Notes: generated from the letters alone by a model not told the origin. Counted from the stretch's first letter, positions 52,640-63,216 are shown. The stretch is 64,000 bases of DNA from Blastopirellula marina (GCF_002967765.1 NZ_PUHY01000004.1:589655-653654), one strand, 5' to 3'. Numbers and translations: made by a program.

Positions 52640-54223
52640 ATGGCGCGTTTCCTCAAAGCACTGAAAGGTCTTCAATCTCTCGATTCCACGGATCAAGAGA
52701 ACGCACCGGAAGTGCAAAGCCAGTCAATTGACGCGCGGCAAGATCAACCTGGAGACGATATTCGTTCGACGATTCCGACTGATAATCGCCCGCAATCGGC
52801 AGCTTCACAAACGATGGTGATGCCCGAACAAGTCGAGCCTCCTCAGTCGGAGCCTTCGCCAGACAAGGACGAACTCGTCCGGAAGCTGACGCAACAACTG
52901 ACAATTGCATTAAAGCAGCGGGATGTCGTTGCTGACGAAATGCTGAAGGTTCGCGAAAAACTGGAATCGAACGATCAACGGCACGAAGAAGAAATCGTTC
53001 GCCTGCGCGACTCGGTGGAAGGGCATCAGCGATCTGCGAAAACGATCGAAATTGAATTGAAGTCGATCGAATCTGAACTCCGCCAACAGTTGATTCGTCA
53101 GCAAGACGAGTTTGTTCAGCGTCTGGGTGAAGTGGAGCGACAAATGCTTCAGCAGGTCGAACGACCGCTGCCAACGGTCACGGAATCTGCCACCGATGCC
53201 GAGCTGCGTGAATTCCAAGCCGAACTTCGCCAGCAGATGGTTCGCGAGAAAGAAGATTTCGTGCGTCGCCTGGCGGAAATCGAGAGTCGAATCGCTGAGC
53301 AAGCGAAATCTTCCGTTGCCAAGAGCGAAGTGGCGGCCCAATCGAATCATAATGCCGAGCTGAAATCACTTCAGGCTGAGATACATCAGCAGATGGTTCG
53401 GCAGCAACAGGAGTTTGCTCAACGCATTGGTGATGTTGAGAAGCAAGTTCGTAAGCAAGTCGATGCTCCTATTGCAGCTACCGAATCGACACCGCCGGTG
53501 ATGGGGAAATCGGCTATCCGCAAGGCTGAAATCTTTAAGCCACTTCCTAGCCGTCTTGAAGCCGACAAGCAGATTCCCAACACCGACGCGATCAGCACGG
53601 CGATGAAGCTGTTGGAGGATCCTGCAGTTACCCACCAGTTCGAGCAATTGGCAGATGCTGTCTTTGGGCATATCGACTTTCAGAATGTTAATCAACCGGA
53701 GGTTGTGAATTTTGGGACTTGTTGTCCAGGGCAATGCACAAGCGACCTTGTTTTACGATTAGCGGCGTGGATTAGTCGTCAGGGTGGCGACGTGTTGGTC
53801 ATCGACGGGGCGCTACGCCAGAAGCGTCTGACCGAGCGACTCGGTCTACGTACGAGCCCGGGACTGTTTGAATTCGTACGGCGTGAAACGTATCGTCAGG
53901 ATGGTACGTTCCGCCACAAAGAGAGCGGTATCTCGTTTATTCCTGCGGGAAAATCGTCGTTTGTTCTGACGACCAGCGAGTCCGACTTTGTGTCACTTCG
54001 GGATCAACTACGTGAGATCGCGAAGACCAATCCCTTGATTCTAATTGCTGGGGAAGGCCCCGATCTGTCAACGTCTTGGCTGCTCGCACAGATTGCGACC
54101 AAAACCTATCTTCAAGTCGAATTGGGCGAAGCCTCTGGGGCGGACGTTCGTGCAGCTGTCGATTGTTTTTTGCGACAAGGATGTGAGCCGTCGGGGTTAG
54201 TTGCCATGAACGCCTTGAAATAG
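52640..54223 (+). CDS. Coiled-coil protein with a degenerate BY-kinase-like domain
   Basis: A 527-residue protein. After a disordered N-terminus (about 15-75) comes a coiled-coil region (about 80-290) with three repeats of about 45 residues, each built around Q-Q-L/M-(I/V)-R-x-x-x-(E/D)-F-(V/A)-x-R-(L/I). The last 190 residues have the order of the CpsD/BY-kinase domain, with V-L-V-I-D-G-A-L-R-Q-K-R-L as the Walker A' partner and the L-G-L-R-T-S-P-G-L-F-E segment. The P-loop at about 363-368 reads P-G-Q-C-T-S, so the conserved Lys is missing. ATP binding is doubtful. It follows the ATPase by nine bases. Confidence 0.78.
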   Translation: MARFLKALKGLQSLDSTDQENAPEVQSQSIDARQDQPGDDIRSTIPTDNRPQSAASQTMVMPEQVEPPQSEPSPDKDELVRKLTQQLTIALKQRDVVADEMLKVREKLESNDQRHEEEIVRLRDSVEGHQRSAKTIEIELKSIESELRQQLIRQQDEFVQRLGEVERQMLQQVERPLPTVTESATDAELREFQAELRQQMVREKEDFVRRLAEIESRIAEQAKSSVAKSEVAAQSNHNAELKSLQAEIHQQMVRQQQEFAQRIGDVEKQVRKQVDAPIAATESTPPVMGKSAIRKAEIFKPLPSRLEADKQIPNTDAISTAMKLLEDPAVTHQFEQLADAVFGHIDFQNVNQPEVVNFGTCCPGQCTSDLVLRLAAWISRQGGDVLVIDGALRQKRLTERLGLRTSPGLFEFVRRETYRQDGTFRHKESGISFIPAGKSSFVLTTSESDFVSLRDQLREIAKTNPLILIAGEGPDLSTSWLLAQIATKTYLQVELGEASGADVRAAVDCFLRQGCEPSGLVAMNALK

Positions 54224-54300
54224 GTGGTATACTTGGCTGCCACAGGCTCGGTCGTTGAGATCTCGTCCTCTGCCCTCCCTAAACCGCGAAGCGAAACGTC

Positions 54301-55245
54301 ATGGCTAAATATCTCGTTACCGGTGGTGCCGGTTTTATCGGTTCTCATATTGTTGATGGCTTACTAGCGCGCGGCGACGAAGTCGTCATCTACGATAACC
54401 TAAGCACAGGGAGCACCGAGAACGTCGCGCAGCATAAAAATGCCACCTTCATCGAAGGCTGCATCACCAATGGCGAGCAATTAGCGGCAGCACTCTCGGG
54501 CGTCGAGTACGTTTTTCACGAAGCAGCACTTGCGTCGGTTCCGCTGAGTGTGGAACGCCCCCTTGATACCAACTTGCATTGCGTGACGGGAACCCTGACT
54601 GTTCTGAACGAGGCACGAAAAGCTGGCGTGAAACGCGTTGTCTATGCGGCGTCCAGTAGTGCGTATGGCGACCAGCCGTTTCTGGCGAAAAGAGAGACCG
54701 ATTTACCCGCTCCTTTGTCGCCCTACGCCGTCGCAAAACTTGCCGGAGAGTATTACTGCCAAGCTTTCTATCATACCTACGGTCTAGAAACTGTTGGCCT
54801 GCGCTACTTCAACGTCTTCGGACCTCGACAAGATCCAGACAGTCCCTACTCGGCCGTGATTCCGATTTTTCTGACGTTACTGCTCAAAGGGCAACAGCCG
54901 GTCGTTTATGGAGATGGACATCAGTCTCGCGACTTCACCTACGTGAAGAACATTGTCAATGCAAACTTGGCGGCAGCATCCGCTGAGAACGTAGCGGGAA
55001 AAATCATCAACGTCGCCAACGGAAAAAGTACTTCGCTGCTGACGTTGTTGAAGCTGCTTAACGAACAACTGGGGACCGATATTCAAGCCAAGCACGATCC
55101 ACCTCGCGCAGGCGATGTGCGGGACAGCATGGCCGACAACACCTTGGCAACCCAGCTGCTGAAATACGAAGTCGAAGTCGACTTCGAAGAGGGCTTGAAG
55201 CGATCGGTCGAGTATTATCGCAAACTGGCTCTACAGCGAGCTTAG
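54301..55245 (+). CDS. NAD-dependent UDP-sugar epimerase
   Basis: An extended short-chain dehydrogenase of 314 residues acting on UDP-sugars, probably inverting C4 of UDP-GlcNAc(A) or UDP-Glc. It has the G-G-A-G-F-I-G-S-H cofactor loop at 8-16, the A-S-S-S-A-Y-G and P-Y-A-V-A-K active-site blocks near 117 and 141 (Ser, Tyr, Lys), and F-N-V-F-G-P-R-Q near 168. It is close to WbpP/VipB-type enzymes. A sugar precursor role fits the polysaccharide genes before it, 77 bases away. Confidence 0.93.
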   Translation: MAKYLVTGGAGFIGSHIVDGLLARGDEVVIYDNLSTGSTENVAQHKNATFIEGCITNGEQLAAALSGVEYVFHEAALASVPLSVERPLDTNLHCVTGTLTVLNEARKAGVKRVVYAASSSAYGDQPFLAKRETDLPAPLSPYAVAKLAGEYYCQAFYHTYGLETVGLRYFNVFGPRQDPDSPYSAVIPIFLTLLLKGQQPVVYGDGHQSRDFTYVKNIVNANLAAASAENVAGKIINVANGKSTSLLTLLKLLNEQLGTDIQAKHDPPRAGDVRDSMADNTLATQLLKYEVEVDFEEGLKRSVEYYRKLALQRA

Positions 55246-56522
55246 ATGTTCTCGTTGACGCACATCGATCGTTCTTCGACTTCGTGCAGTTCGTCCTCTT
55301 GGGCGATAACTGGCTTTGCGAAGCGTTGGTTCAGCAACGCGATGGTCGACAAGATTATTCCGATGGAGACAAACGTCACAGGATAAGCCGGCAATTCGAC
55401 CGTTCGGCATCCAGCGATCATCGCCCCAATTAGAGGTTGGCCAATCAAGCCCCCGCTGTCGACCAGCACCAGCATCAAGTTCGTCCCGGTGCCACGGTAC
55501 TTCTTGGGAAACGCAATGCTTCCCCCACCGATGATTGCCGGGAAGATTAGCGCGTGAGCAATTCCCCCTAGCACCGCAGGAATCGGCAGCAACCACGGGT
55601 TATGGACGACGAGGTAGAACATCAAGCTCGTCGCCAAAATCAAAATGCCAATCGTAGCCGCCGTCTTCACGCCGATTTGTTCCGGTAACTTACGCGTCAT
55701 GAGTCGAAACGAAAATGCGGTGATCGCATAAACTAGAAAGAATGAGCCGATATTCGCGATGCCGACTTCTTTTGCGTAACCGCGAAGGAAGATTTGAGGA
55801 AAGACCACACCCATCCCCATTGCAAAGGCCATCACAAGCATCCAGCCAGGGTGGTATTGTCGGATCAATCGGAACAGGGAAGGGTGGTGTCCGGTCGGTC
55901 GAGGTCGCTCGCCCCACGTGGCGAAAAATGTCAGAACGAAGGCCACCCCACCAGCCAACAACGCGACGAGAAACATCAGATGAATCTTCGTTTCGACGGG
56001 AGTACTTTCGGAAAAAATCATATCTCCCAGGACGGGCCCAATTCCCAAGCCGATAAATCCCGAGGAACCAAGTACCCCAATGAGTTCGGTGCTTCGCCCC
56101 TTAGGTGCTTTAAGCGAGATCGAAGTAATCGAGGCGCCAAAGGCCCCTGCTAATCCGATCATGTAGCAGAGCCGCAGACCGTAAATAAGCGGACTGTGGA
56201 TGGTGGTGACCAAGAAGTGTCCCAGTAAGGCCACGATTAGCAAGATAAGGGAACCTAGCCAAACACTGCGTGGGCCGACTCGATCGATGAGAGCTCCTTG
56301 AGCGAACCTAGCGAGAACGGCGCCTGCCATGCCGAAGCCGGTAATTAAGCCCAAATCATACTCGTCCCCTCCCAGGAAGGAGACGAAATCGAAATAACGG
56401 AAGAGAGAGCTGTTGCAGACAATGAGCGCCGTATGAGCAAAATAGGCCAGCCAGAACTCTCGGCCATAAGCGATTTGCGGCTCGATCGACGTCTCGTCAG
56501 ACGCGATGACGGCGGAATTCAT
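55242..56522 (-). CDS. MFS transporter
   Basis: A 12-helix permease of 426 residues with the G-x-L-x-D-R-V-G-P-R pattern after helix 2 (about residue 90) typical of the major facilitator superfamily. It resembles drug/sugar-export or metabolite efflux types; the substrate is not evident. The ATG at 56522 has a GATGGAG upstream. The stop overlaps the end of the convergent epimerase gene by four bases. It interrupts the plus-strand run of polysaccharide genes and may be a separate addition. Confidence 0.87.
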   Translation of the reverse strand: MNSAVIASDETSIEPQIAYGREFWLAYFAHTALIVCNSSLFRYFDFVSFLGGDEYDLGLITGFGMAGAVLARFAQGALIDRVGPRSVWLGSLILLIVALLGHFLVTTIHSPLIYGLRLCYMIGLAGAFGASITSISLKAPKGRSTELIGVLGSSGFIGLGIGPVLGDMIFSESTPVETKIHLMFLVALLAGGVAFVLTFFATWGERPRPTGHHPSLFRLIRQYHPGWMLVMAFAMGMGVVFPQIFLRGYAKEVGIANIGSFFLVYAITAFSFRLMTRKLPEQIGVKTAATIGILILATSLMFYLVVHNPWLLPIPAVLGGIAHALIFPAIIGGGSIAFPKKYRGTGTNLMLVLVDSGGLIGQPLIGAMIAGCRTVELPAYPVTFVSIGIILSTIALLNQRFAKPVIAQEDELHEVEERSMCVNENI

Positions 56523-56640
56523 GACACTCCATCTCGGATTTGCGGCGTTAGCAGTTAGGATTGAAGTATATGCCCAATGCATGGGGAAGTCTTCTGCCCC
56601 TTGCAAACGCCCCGGTTGGGGCCGATATTTTTAGTAGCCA

Positions 56641-57441
56641 ATGAATAAAATCGCTGACAAAACCGAACAGATCCGACGTAATCAAACCTCTAGCGGGGAA
56701 CATCTCTCCCCAAAGACTGGACGGGTGTTGATTGCCGTGGCGACCTACAACGAGATCGACAATCTCCCGATCTTCGTCGAAAGGTTAGCGGACACCTTGC
56801 CAAATGTTGATCTGCTCGTTATCGACGATGGTTCCCCTGATGGGACCGGTGATTGGTGCCTGCAGGAAGCAAAGGTTAATCCGCACATCCACTGCTTGCA
56901 CCGACAGGGAAAGCCGGGCTTGGGTTCAGCAATCATCGCCGCGATGAAATACGCGGTCGCGCACGACTACGAGGTAATGGTCAACTTAGACGCCGACCTC
57001 AGCCATCCTCCTGAGATGATCCCGCTATTTCTGGAAGCGTGGGAAGAAAATGATCCTGGAGCGACCGTGGTGATCGGTTCTCGATACATCAAAGGTGGGG
57101 GCATTCAGGGCTGGCCTTGGAAGCGGCACATGATGAGTAAGGCGATCAATTTCTATACGCGTTGGCTACTGTGGTTGCCGATGGCAGACTGTAGCGGATC
57201 GTTCCGAGCTTACCCCGTTAAGCTCCTCAAACAAGTCGACTTCGATTCATTCCTGAGTCAAGGGTACTCGTTCTTCGAGGAAATCTTGTATCACCTCAAG
57301 CGGGAAGGAGCTCAGTTTGTCGAGGTTCCTTTCACGTTTGTCGAACGACAATATGGTGCCTCGAAGATCAGCCTTCAAAAGGCAATGGTCGCGGTTGGCA
57401 CAATCTTCCGGCTTGGGATGAAGGTCTGGTTTCGCGCCTAG
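56641..57441 (+). CDS. Polyprenol-phosphate mannose synthase-like glycosyltransferase (GT2)
   Basis: A 266-residue family 2 glycosyltransferase that loads a sugar, typically mannose, onto polyprenol phosphate at the membrane. It has A-T-Y-N-E-I-D-N-L near 38, V-I-D-D-G-S-P-D-G-T near 65, the metal-binding N-L-D-A-D-L-S-H-P-P near 120 (DxD), and the D-C-S-G-S-F-R-A-Y block near 185. No membrane helices are seen, so it is the DPM1-like short form. It suggests lipid-linked sugar for envelope glycans or protein mannosylation. Confidence 0.92.
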   Translation: MNKIADKTEQIRRNQTSSGEHLSPKTGRVLIAVATYNEIDNLPIFVERLADTLPNVDLLVIDDGSPDGTGDWCLQEAKVNPHIHCLHRQGKPGLGSAIIAAMKYAVAHDYEVMVNLDADLSHPPEMIPLFLEAWEENDPGATVVIGSRYIKGGGIQGWPWKRHMMSKAINFYTRWLLWLPMADCSGSFRAYPVKLLKQVDFDSFLSQGYSFFEEILYHLKREGAQFVEVPFTFVERQYGASKISLQKAMVAVGTIFRLGMKVWFRA

Positions 57442-57581
57442 CCCTCCGGCTGAGGTGTGTGTTAGCGCTCTATGGCGAATTCTCGCGCAAAACATCGCAC
57501 TAGTGGTTTGTGAGTCTTTACGGGCGTATGATGGAAGGATCGGACTTGCTCCCGCCCTCCATTGTCATAAGGAAGCCCGAC

Positions 57582-58850
57582 ATGTTTCTGGCTCGTCCCG
57601 CCCTCCTCGTTCTCGGTCTTTGTGTATTAATTGGCCCTCGTGCTGAAGCGGCCGAACCGTTTCATTTGAAAGTCGCCGATCAAGGGGATGCGCAACGTGC
57701 GTTGCCACTGAAGGTCGACGTCACCGTTCCAAAAGAGTTTGCCGACATCAAAGTCGTTAAGCTTAGCGCTGAGGGTATTGAGCCGATCATCGCGCAAATT
57801 ACCGGCCCTGGACTCGGGCGACATTTTGATGATCCGCTCGCCCGGGAAGTTCACTTTGTACTTCCCGCGGCGGTTGTCGGTCCAGAACGCGAGTTCGTGG
57901 TTTCGATCGCTGAAGACTCTGAAGAACTCACACAATTTCAATTCGTCGACGAATCAGGCAAGCACAAGGACTTGCTTTACGGCGATCGGCCCGTGATGCG
58001 GTACATGTATGAAGCGGTCGACACCACCAACGAAGAACGGCGTCACGAGACGATGAAGGTCTATCATCATCTCTACGACCCCAAAGGTGAGCACCTTTTA
58101 ACGAAAGGGCCTGGTGGACTGTTCCAGCACCACCGTGGGGTCTTTTACGGTTTTAACCGCATCAGCTATGAACAAGACGGTCAAAAAAAGTCAGCCGATG
58201 TTTGGCATTGCCACAAGAAGGAAAGCCAAACCCACGAGAAGTTCGTGCGAGAAGAAGTAGGGCCAGTCTTTGCCCGCCAGATCGTTGAGGTGGATTGGAA
58301 TGGCCAAGACGGTCAAGTGTTTGCGACTGAACTGCGTGAGATGTCGGTTTACCATGTCGATGGGGTTCAAGTTATCGACTTCGCATCACAATTAGCCGCT
58401 AAGGCAGACAACTTGAAATTGGATGGTGACCCGCAACACGCTGGTTTCCAATATCGCGCGACGCAGCATGTACCTGACAAGACTGCCAAGCAAACCTACT
58501 ACGTCCGTCCCGATGGAAAAGGTGAACCGGGCAAGTTCCGAAATTGGCCGAACAACAAGGATCATATCGATCTCGAATTCAACGCGCTAAGCTTTGTGGC
58601 ATTCGACCAGCGTTATACATGCTGCTACTTAGACTCCCCTGAGAACCCGAAGCCAGCTCGTTTCAGTGAACGTGACTATGGCCGTTTTGGTTCGTATTTC
58701 GCAACGCACGTATCCAAGGAAGAGCCGCTAGATCTGCACTATCGATTGTGGCTTGAGCCAGGCGAACTGAATGTAAAGCAGATCCAACAACTGCGAAACG
58801 ACTTCGTCAATCCTCCCAAGGTGACAGTCGAGATGAGCACGAAATCGTAG
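57582..58850 (+). CDS. Secreted PmoA/DUF6807-like protein
   Basis: A 422-residue exported protein with AAGGAAG before the ATG at 57582 and a signal peptide ending about residue 24. The domain is that of the methane oxygenase PmoA-like (DUF6807) family, with F-Q-H-H-R-G near 180 and G-D-R-P-V-M-R-Y-M-Y-E near 137. Such proteins are common in planctomycetes and Verrucomicrobia; despite the name they are not methane monooxygenase. Its function is unknown, perhaps carbohydrate binding or cleavage. Confidence 0.85.
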   Translation: MFLARPALLVLGLCVLIGPRAEAAEPFHLKVADQGDAQRALPLKVDVTVPKEFADIKVVKLSAEGIEPIIAQITGPGLGRHFDDPLAREVHFVLPAAVVGPEREFVVSIAEDSEELTQFQFVDESGKHKDLLYGDRPVMRYMYEAVDTTNEERRHETMKVYHHLYDPKGEHLLTKGPGGLFQHHRGVFYGFNRISYEQDGQKKSADVWHCHKKESQTHEKFVREEVGPVFARQIVEVDWNGQDGQVFATELREMSVYHVDGVQVIDFASQLAAKADNLKLDGDPQHAGFQYRATQHVPDKTAKQTYYVRPDGKGEPGKFRNWPNNKDHIDLEFNALSFVAFDQRYTCCYLDSPENPKPARFSERDYGRFGSYFATHVSKEEPLDLHYRLWLEPGELNVKQIQQLRNDFVNPPKVTVEMSTKS

Positions 58851-58964
58851 GTGTTTGGGGGACCGTTGCCTTCGTTGACACCTTGGTTTGGCCTCCCTAA
58901 AATCGCCTTTTCACCCCAATGGTAAATACTCCATCGTTAATAACCCTTTTAGGATGTGCGATTC

Positions 58965-60920
58965 ATGTCGGATGGGAAAACCGGGCAAATTGATAACGTG
59001 ATGCGCGAGTCGCGGCTCTTTCCGCCGAGCCAGGACTTTGCATCGAAGGCCCGGGTCAAATCGGTTGAAGAGTACGAGAAACTCTGGAACGAAGCAAAGG
59101 CAGACCTACCAGCTTTCTGGGACAAGTTTGCGAAAGAAGAGCTGCATTGGTTTGAGCCATATAGCGAAGTTCTCGAGTGGAATTGCCCGGATGCGAAGTG
59201 GTTCGTCGGCGGCAAGACGAACGTTAGTTACAACTGCCTCGATCGCCACTTGGGTACGCCGACCGCTGACAAGACCGCCATCATCTGGGAAGGTGAACCT
59301 GGTGATCAACGTACTTTGACCTATAAAGAACTTCACGCTGAAGTCTGCAAGTTCGCCAATGTCCTCAAGGGACTTGGCGTGGAACACGGGGATCGTGTTT
59401 CGCTCTACATGCCGATGGTCCCCGAGTTAGCCATCGCGATGTTGGCATGTGCTCGTATCGGTGCGATCCACTCGGTGATCTTCGCAGGCTTCTCCGCCGA
59501 ATCGATTGCTGATCGTAATAACGATGCTCAAGCGAAAGTTATCGTCACCGCCGATGCTGGTTGGCGGCGTGGTAAAGAACTGCACTTGAAAGCGATCGTT
59601 GACGAAGCCCTCGAAAAGTCTAGCACGATCGAGAAATGTGTTGTGCTCAAACGGGTTGGCAACGATGTCGAGATGAAGCCTGAACGCGATGTTTGGTGGC
59701 ACGAACTCTTAGACGGTGCTTCGTCGGAGTGTGATGCAACGCCGCTCGATAGCGAAACACCGCTGTTTATTCTGTATACCAGTGGTTCGACCGGAAAACC
59801 AAAAGGTATTTTGCACACGACCGCTGGTTACAACCTTTACGCCAAGAAGACCTTTGAATGGGTCTTCGATCATCGCGAAGATGACGTCTACTGGTGCACG
59901 GCCGACTGTGGTTGGATTACTGGTCACAGCTATGTCGTTTATGGGCCGTTCTCAGCAGGTGCGACCTGTGTGATGTACGAGGGAGCCCCAAACTTCCCTG
60001 ACGAAGGGCGTTTCTGGGAAATCATTGAGAAGTACAAAGTCACAATCATGTACACCGCTCCCACGGCGATTCGCGCCTTTATTAAGTGGGGAGACGAGTG
60101 GGTTGATAAGCACGATCTATCGAGCTTACGACTTCTGGGCACGGTGGGCGAAGGGATCAACCCGGAAGCTTGGATGTGGTACCACAAAAAGATTGGCGGA
60201 GAACGTTGCCCAATCGTCGATACGTGGTGGCAAACGGAAACGGGGGGAATCATGATGTCCCCGATGCCTGGGGCCATCGCGACTAAGCCTGGCAGCTGTA
60301 CCCGTCCATTGTTTGGCATTGTGCCCGGCATTTATGACGCCGAGCTAGAGGAAGTCGGGACGAATCAAGGCGGAATGCTGACAATCACTCAGCCATGGCC
60401 TGGCATGCTCCGGGGGGTGTGGGGCGATCGCGAGCGCTTCAAAGATACCTATTGGTCACGCGTTCCCGGTAAGTATCTCGCTGGCGACAACGCTCGTTGC
60501 GATGAGGATGGCTATTACTGGATCATGGGGCGTATCGATGATGTGATCAACGTGGCAGGCCATCGCCTCAGCACGATCGAAGTCGAAAGTGCGTTGGTTT
60601 CGCATCCGTTAGTCGCTGAGGCTGCCGTCGTTGGTCGTCCACACGACATCAAAGGGGAAGCAATTGCCGCCTTTGTGACGCTTAAGAATACAGAAGCGAG
60701 CGAAGAAGCCCGTGAAATTCTCAAGCAGCACGTCCGCAAAGAAATTGGTGCTTTGGCGGTGCCGGACGACATCCGCTTCACTTCAATCTTGCCGAAGACA
60801 CGTAGCGGCAAGATCATGCGGCGTCTGCTTCGTGATATTGCTTCCGGCAAGGAAGAAGTCGGTGATACGACAACGCTAGAAGACTATTCCGTTTTGGCGA
60901 AGCTGCGCGACAACGACTAA
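58965..60920 (+). CDS. acs: Acetyl-CoA synthetase
   Basis: Activates acetate to acetyl-CoA through acetyl-AMP. The product has 651 residues. It has the [17 protein letters not shown] block near 85, the phosphate loop [11 protein letters not shown] near 272, the [11 protein letters not shown] segment near 420 and S-G-K-I-M-R-R near 620 (regulatory Lys). The length is normal. AGGATG precedes the ATG at 58965. Its last four bases overlap the end of the convergent methyltransferase, and its terminator lies inside that gene. Confidence 0.97.
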   Translation: MSDGKTGQIDNVMRESRLFPPSQDFASKARVKSVEEYEKLWNEAKADLPAFWDKFAKEELHWFEPYSEVLEWNCPDAKWFVGGKTNVSYNCLDRHLGTPTADKTAIIWEGEPGDQRTLTYKELHAEVCKFANVLKGLGVEHGDRVSLYMPMVPELAIAMLACARIGAIHSVIFAGFSAESIADRNNDAQAKVIVTADAGWRRGKELHLKAIVDEALEKSSTIEKCVVLKRVGNDVEMKPERDVWWHELLDGASSECDATPLDSETPLFILYTSGSTGKPKGILHTTAGYNLYAKKTFEWVFDHREDDVYWCTADCGWITGHSYVVYGPFSAGATCVMYEGAPNFPDEGRFWEIIEKYKVTIMYTAPTAIRAFIKWGDEWVDKHDLSSLRLLGTVGEGINPEAWMWYHKKIGGERCPIVDTWWQTETGGIMMSPMPGAIATKPGSCTRPLFGIVPGIYDAELEEVGTNQGGMLTITQPWPGMLRGVWGDRERFKDTYWSRVPGKYLAGDNARCDEDGYYWIMGRIDDVINVAGHRLSTIEVESALVSHPLVAEAAVVGRPHDIKGEAIAAFVTLKNTEASEEAREILKQHVRKEIGALAVPDDIRFTSILPKTRSGKIMRRLLRDIASGKEEVGDTTTLEDYSVLAKLRDND

Positions 60921-63187
60921 GTCGGCGAATCAACGCGTGCAATGCTTAAAGCTCGGTGTAACCCACCGAGCTTTTTTATGGCGTCATCGATCTTGCCAAC
61001 GATTACACGTGTTTCTCGAATCGCGTCGACGATACCTAAATAGCTACGAACCTCGTCTGTAGTTAATGTCGTATGCCTTCGATCTTTGAGCCATTTTCTC
61101 AATACTTGATGGCTTCCAATATGAAATAGCCATTCAGATTCACGGACTTCCGTGAGCGGTGTCTTCCGGTCGATCCACACTAAGTCATCCTTCCATTTCG
61201 GATGGCCTGAGGCAACCGGCGGCAACGGGCCCGCTACCGGAAGATCGTGCTGCGGCGAAGACCGTAGATGAGTTTTTAGCAGCGTGTCACCTAGCTTTGC
61301 GAAAAGATCGAAGGTTTGTTTCGCTTCAGGAAAGAAAACACGCGGGTAATCAAGACGCAAGGACTCGGCGAAGTGCGTACGATATTCGCTGGCGTGAAAT
61401 AGGGCATACAAGTAGGCAAAAATGGCGTGAACTTCGGAATCAGCCAAATGCGACGGTAATCGCTCTCGACAAAGGTTCTCCTGGCCCTTAATCGTTACTG
61501 GAAGAAGCGTTTCATTGCCCCGATTGTCACTTCTTAGAATTCCATCAACTGTTAACTCATTCGTAGCCAGGAAAAAATTACAGGCACGTTCCGGCGGCAT
61601 TTGGCGACGAACAATCAGTGCTAATGCCCCAGCTTCCTGCATCGCTTGCATGACTTCGCCACGTGGCCAGTCAATCATTTCTGGTGACCAGTAGATCCAG
61701 CGAGAGTCAAATGGGCGATAAGCACACCTGGCAATCTTTTTCTTCCACTCGCAATCTCGGCGAAGCATTTCTCGTGCTTTTGGAAGCTTCCATCCACGTG
61801 TATCCCCAGGCAGATACTTGCCGCTGCGAGGTCGCGGAAAGAACTTTGCTCGCAATTGGTCGTCGCTAATTCGCGAATCACAAAACTCCTCAATACGTTT
61901 CATAAGGCGTTCGCGGTCGGTATCGATAACAATGGAATCCCGGGCAGTGACAATGGTCGACGTAGATTGGGGAATCAATTCGGTGATCGAGATTCCCTGT
62001 TGATACTCCTTCGATGTCGCCAGCTGACGTGGAACAAAAAAGTAGTGAGGAGAACTGGGGCTTAGTTCTTGGTTCGTGAGTTCCTCCCAGTTTGAGTCGG
62101 TAAGACGAGCGAGTTTACCTGCTCTCGGCCCCCATAATTCACCAAAGTGAATAGCTTTCCGCATTGGTTTAGGTGACTGGCTAAGAACTGCGATCGCCAC
62201 ACCTTGGCCGATGTCAAAAACACTTTCGTCGCGAGATAGTCGCGAGGTCGCCCCACGCTTTTTCGAGTTTCCGTTGAGATCGAGAATATCGATTCGATCA
62301 AATTGGTCAGCCAACTGATAACGTAGCCCGCGGAAGGTAACGTTATCGAGGAAACCATGGTTGGTAACCAAGCCAATCACGCCCAAGCCGGATCGCTCTA
62401 GGTGCCATTGCGAGATTCTAAGAAATTTGACGTAGTCGTCGTGAAGCCAAAGTTTACGCTCATTGAGTGGCTGGCCTGTGACTTCAAAGTAATTGCGAAA
62501 GCGTTTTTTGCCGTCAACCGTTCCACGGAGGAGTTGCTTGATCCAGGCACCGTTGTTGGAAGATGCGGCTGCATAAGGAGGATTACCCAGCACAACCGTG
62601 GCGGGCGGCCCCAACTTGGAATGGACCTTCGGATCCAACGCATTCCCACAATGGATTCGTACGAATTTCGAAGCATCCTGTGACAGTCCGGTCGCTGCAA
62701 AAAATTGGCCGATGGTTTCTCTTGCGGGGGGGATGGCATCGGAAAGCAATTCAATTGCATGTAAGCGGTGTGGCAAATCTTCTTCGGCAAATGCCTGCCA
62801 GCATTTTTGGAATGAATTCTCGTTGCCACCGTTCGCCAAATGATCTTTCGAGAGGTTTAGATACATCTGGCTCAATGCTGCGACCAGAAAAACGCCGGAA
62901 CCTGCCGAAGGCTCAAGAATGCGAACAACCAAATCATCAGGATCTACGCCGTCAGGCAGAGTAACGCCGTCCAGAAAGGCGGATTTCCATGTCAACTGAT
63001 CTGCCAAGCCAAGACGTAAGTTGAAGTCGAACTTTAGACGTCGATCGACCTGGCGTACAATTGCTTTGGCAACTTCCCACGGAGTGTAGAAAACCCCATG
63101 TTCGCGTCGTTGTCGCGGAGAGAGACGAGCTAGTTCCGATTCGAAGCGATAGGCACTGGAGCTTATACTCACCGTCGGCACACTCAT
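60917..63187 (-). CDS. Type ISP-like adenine DNA methyltransferase and specificity protein
   Basis: An adenine-N6 DNA methyltransferase of 756 residues. G-V-F-Y-T-P at 31-36, motif I E-P-S-A-G-S-G at 92-98 and motif IV N-P-P-Y at 202-205 form the methylase. The C-terminal half has [11 protein letters not shown], a block of the type ISP specificity region. Type ISP enzymes normally carry an N-terminal nuclease and helicase, which are missing here and not found nearby. This copy may be an orphan modification enzyme, a subunit of a split system or part of another defence pathway. It ends inside the acs terminator. Confidence 0.87.
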   Translation of the reverse strand: MSVPTVSISSSAYRFESELARLSPRQRREHGVFYTPWEVAKAIVRQVDRRLKFDFNLRLGLADQLTWKSAFLDGVTLPDGVDPDDLVVRILEPSAGSGVFLVAALSQMYLNLSKDHLANGGNENSFQKCWQAFAEEDLPHRLHAIELLSDAIPPARETIGQFFAATGLSQDASKFVRIHCGNALDPKVHSKLGPPATVVLGNPPYAAASSNNGAWIKQLLRGTVDGKKRFRNYFEVTGQPLNERKLWLHDDYVKFLRISQWHLERSGLGVIGLVTNHGFLDNVTFRGLRYQLADQFDRIDILDLNGNSKKRGATSRLSRDESVFDIGQGVAIAVLSQSPKPMRKAIHFGELWGPRAGKLARLTDSNWEELTNQELSPSSPHYFFVPRQLATSKEYQQGISITELIPQSTSTIVTARDSIVIDTDRERLMKRIEEFCDSRISDDQLRAKFFPRPRSGKYLPGDTRGWKLPKAREMLRRDCEWKKKIARCAYRPFDSRWIYWSPEMIDWPRGEVMQAMQEAGALALIVRRQMPPERACNFFLATNELTVDGILRSDNRGNETLLPVTIKGQENLCRERLPSHLADSEVHAIFAYLYALFHASEYRTHFAESLRLDYPRVFFPEAKQTFDLFAKLGDTLLKTHLRSSPQHDLPVAGPLPPVASGHPKWKDDLVWIDRKTPLTEVRESEWLFHIGSHQVLRKWLKDRRHTTLTTDEVRSYLGIVDAIRETRVIVGKIDDAIKKLGGLHRALSIARVDSPT
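60948..60978 (+). terminator. acs terminator embedded in the methyltransferase coding end
   Basis: AAAGCTCGGTG pairs perfectly with CACCGAGCTTT around five bases and is followed by six T. It lies 28 bases after the acs stop codon and inside the last 20 codons of the convergent methyltransferase gene, where it encodes Lys-Lys-Leu-Gly-Gly and neighbouring residues. Confidence 0.9.
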
Positions 63188-63216
63188 CTCGCTAAAGAAA
63201 GGTGAATGACAATTGA

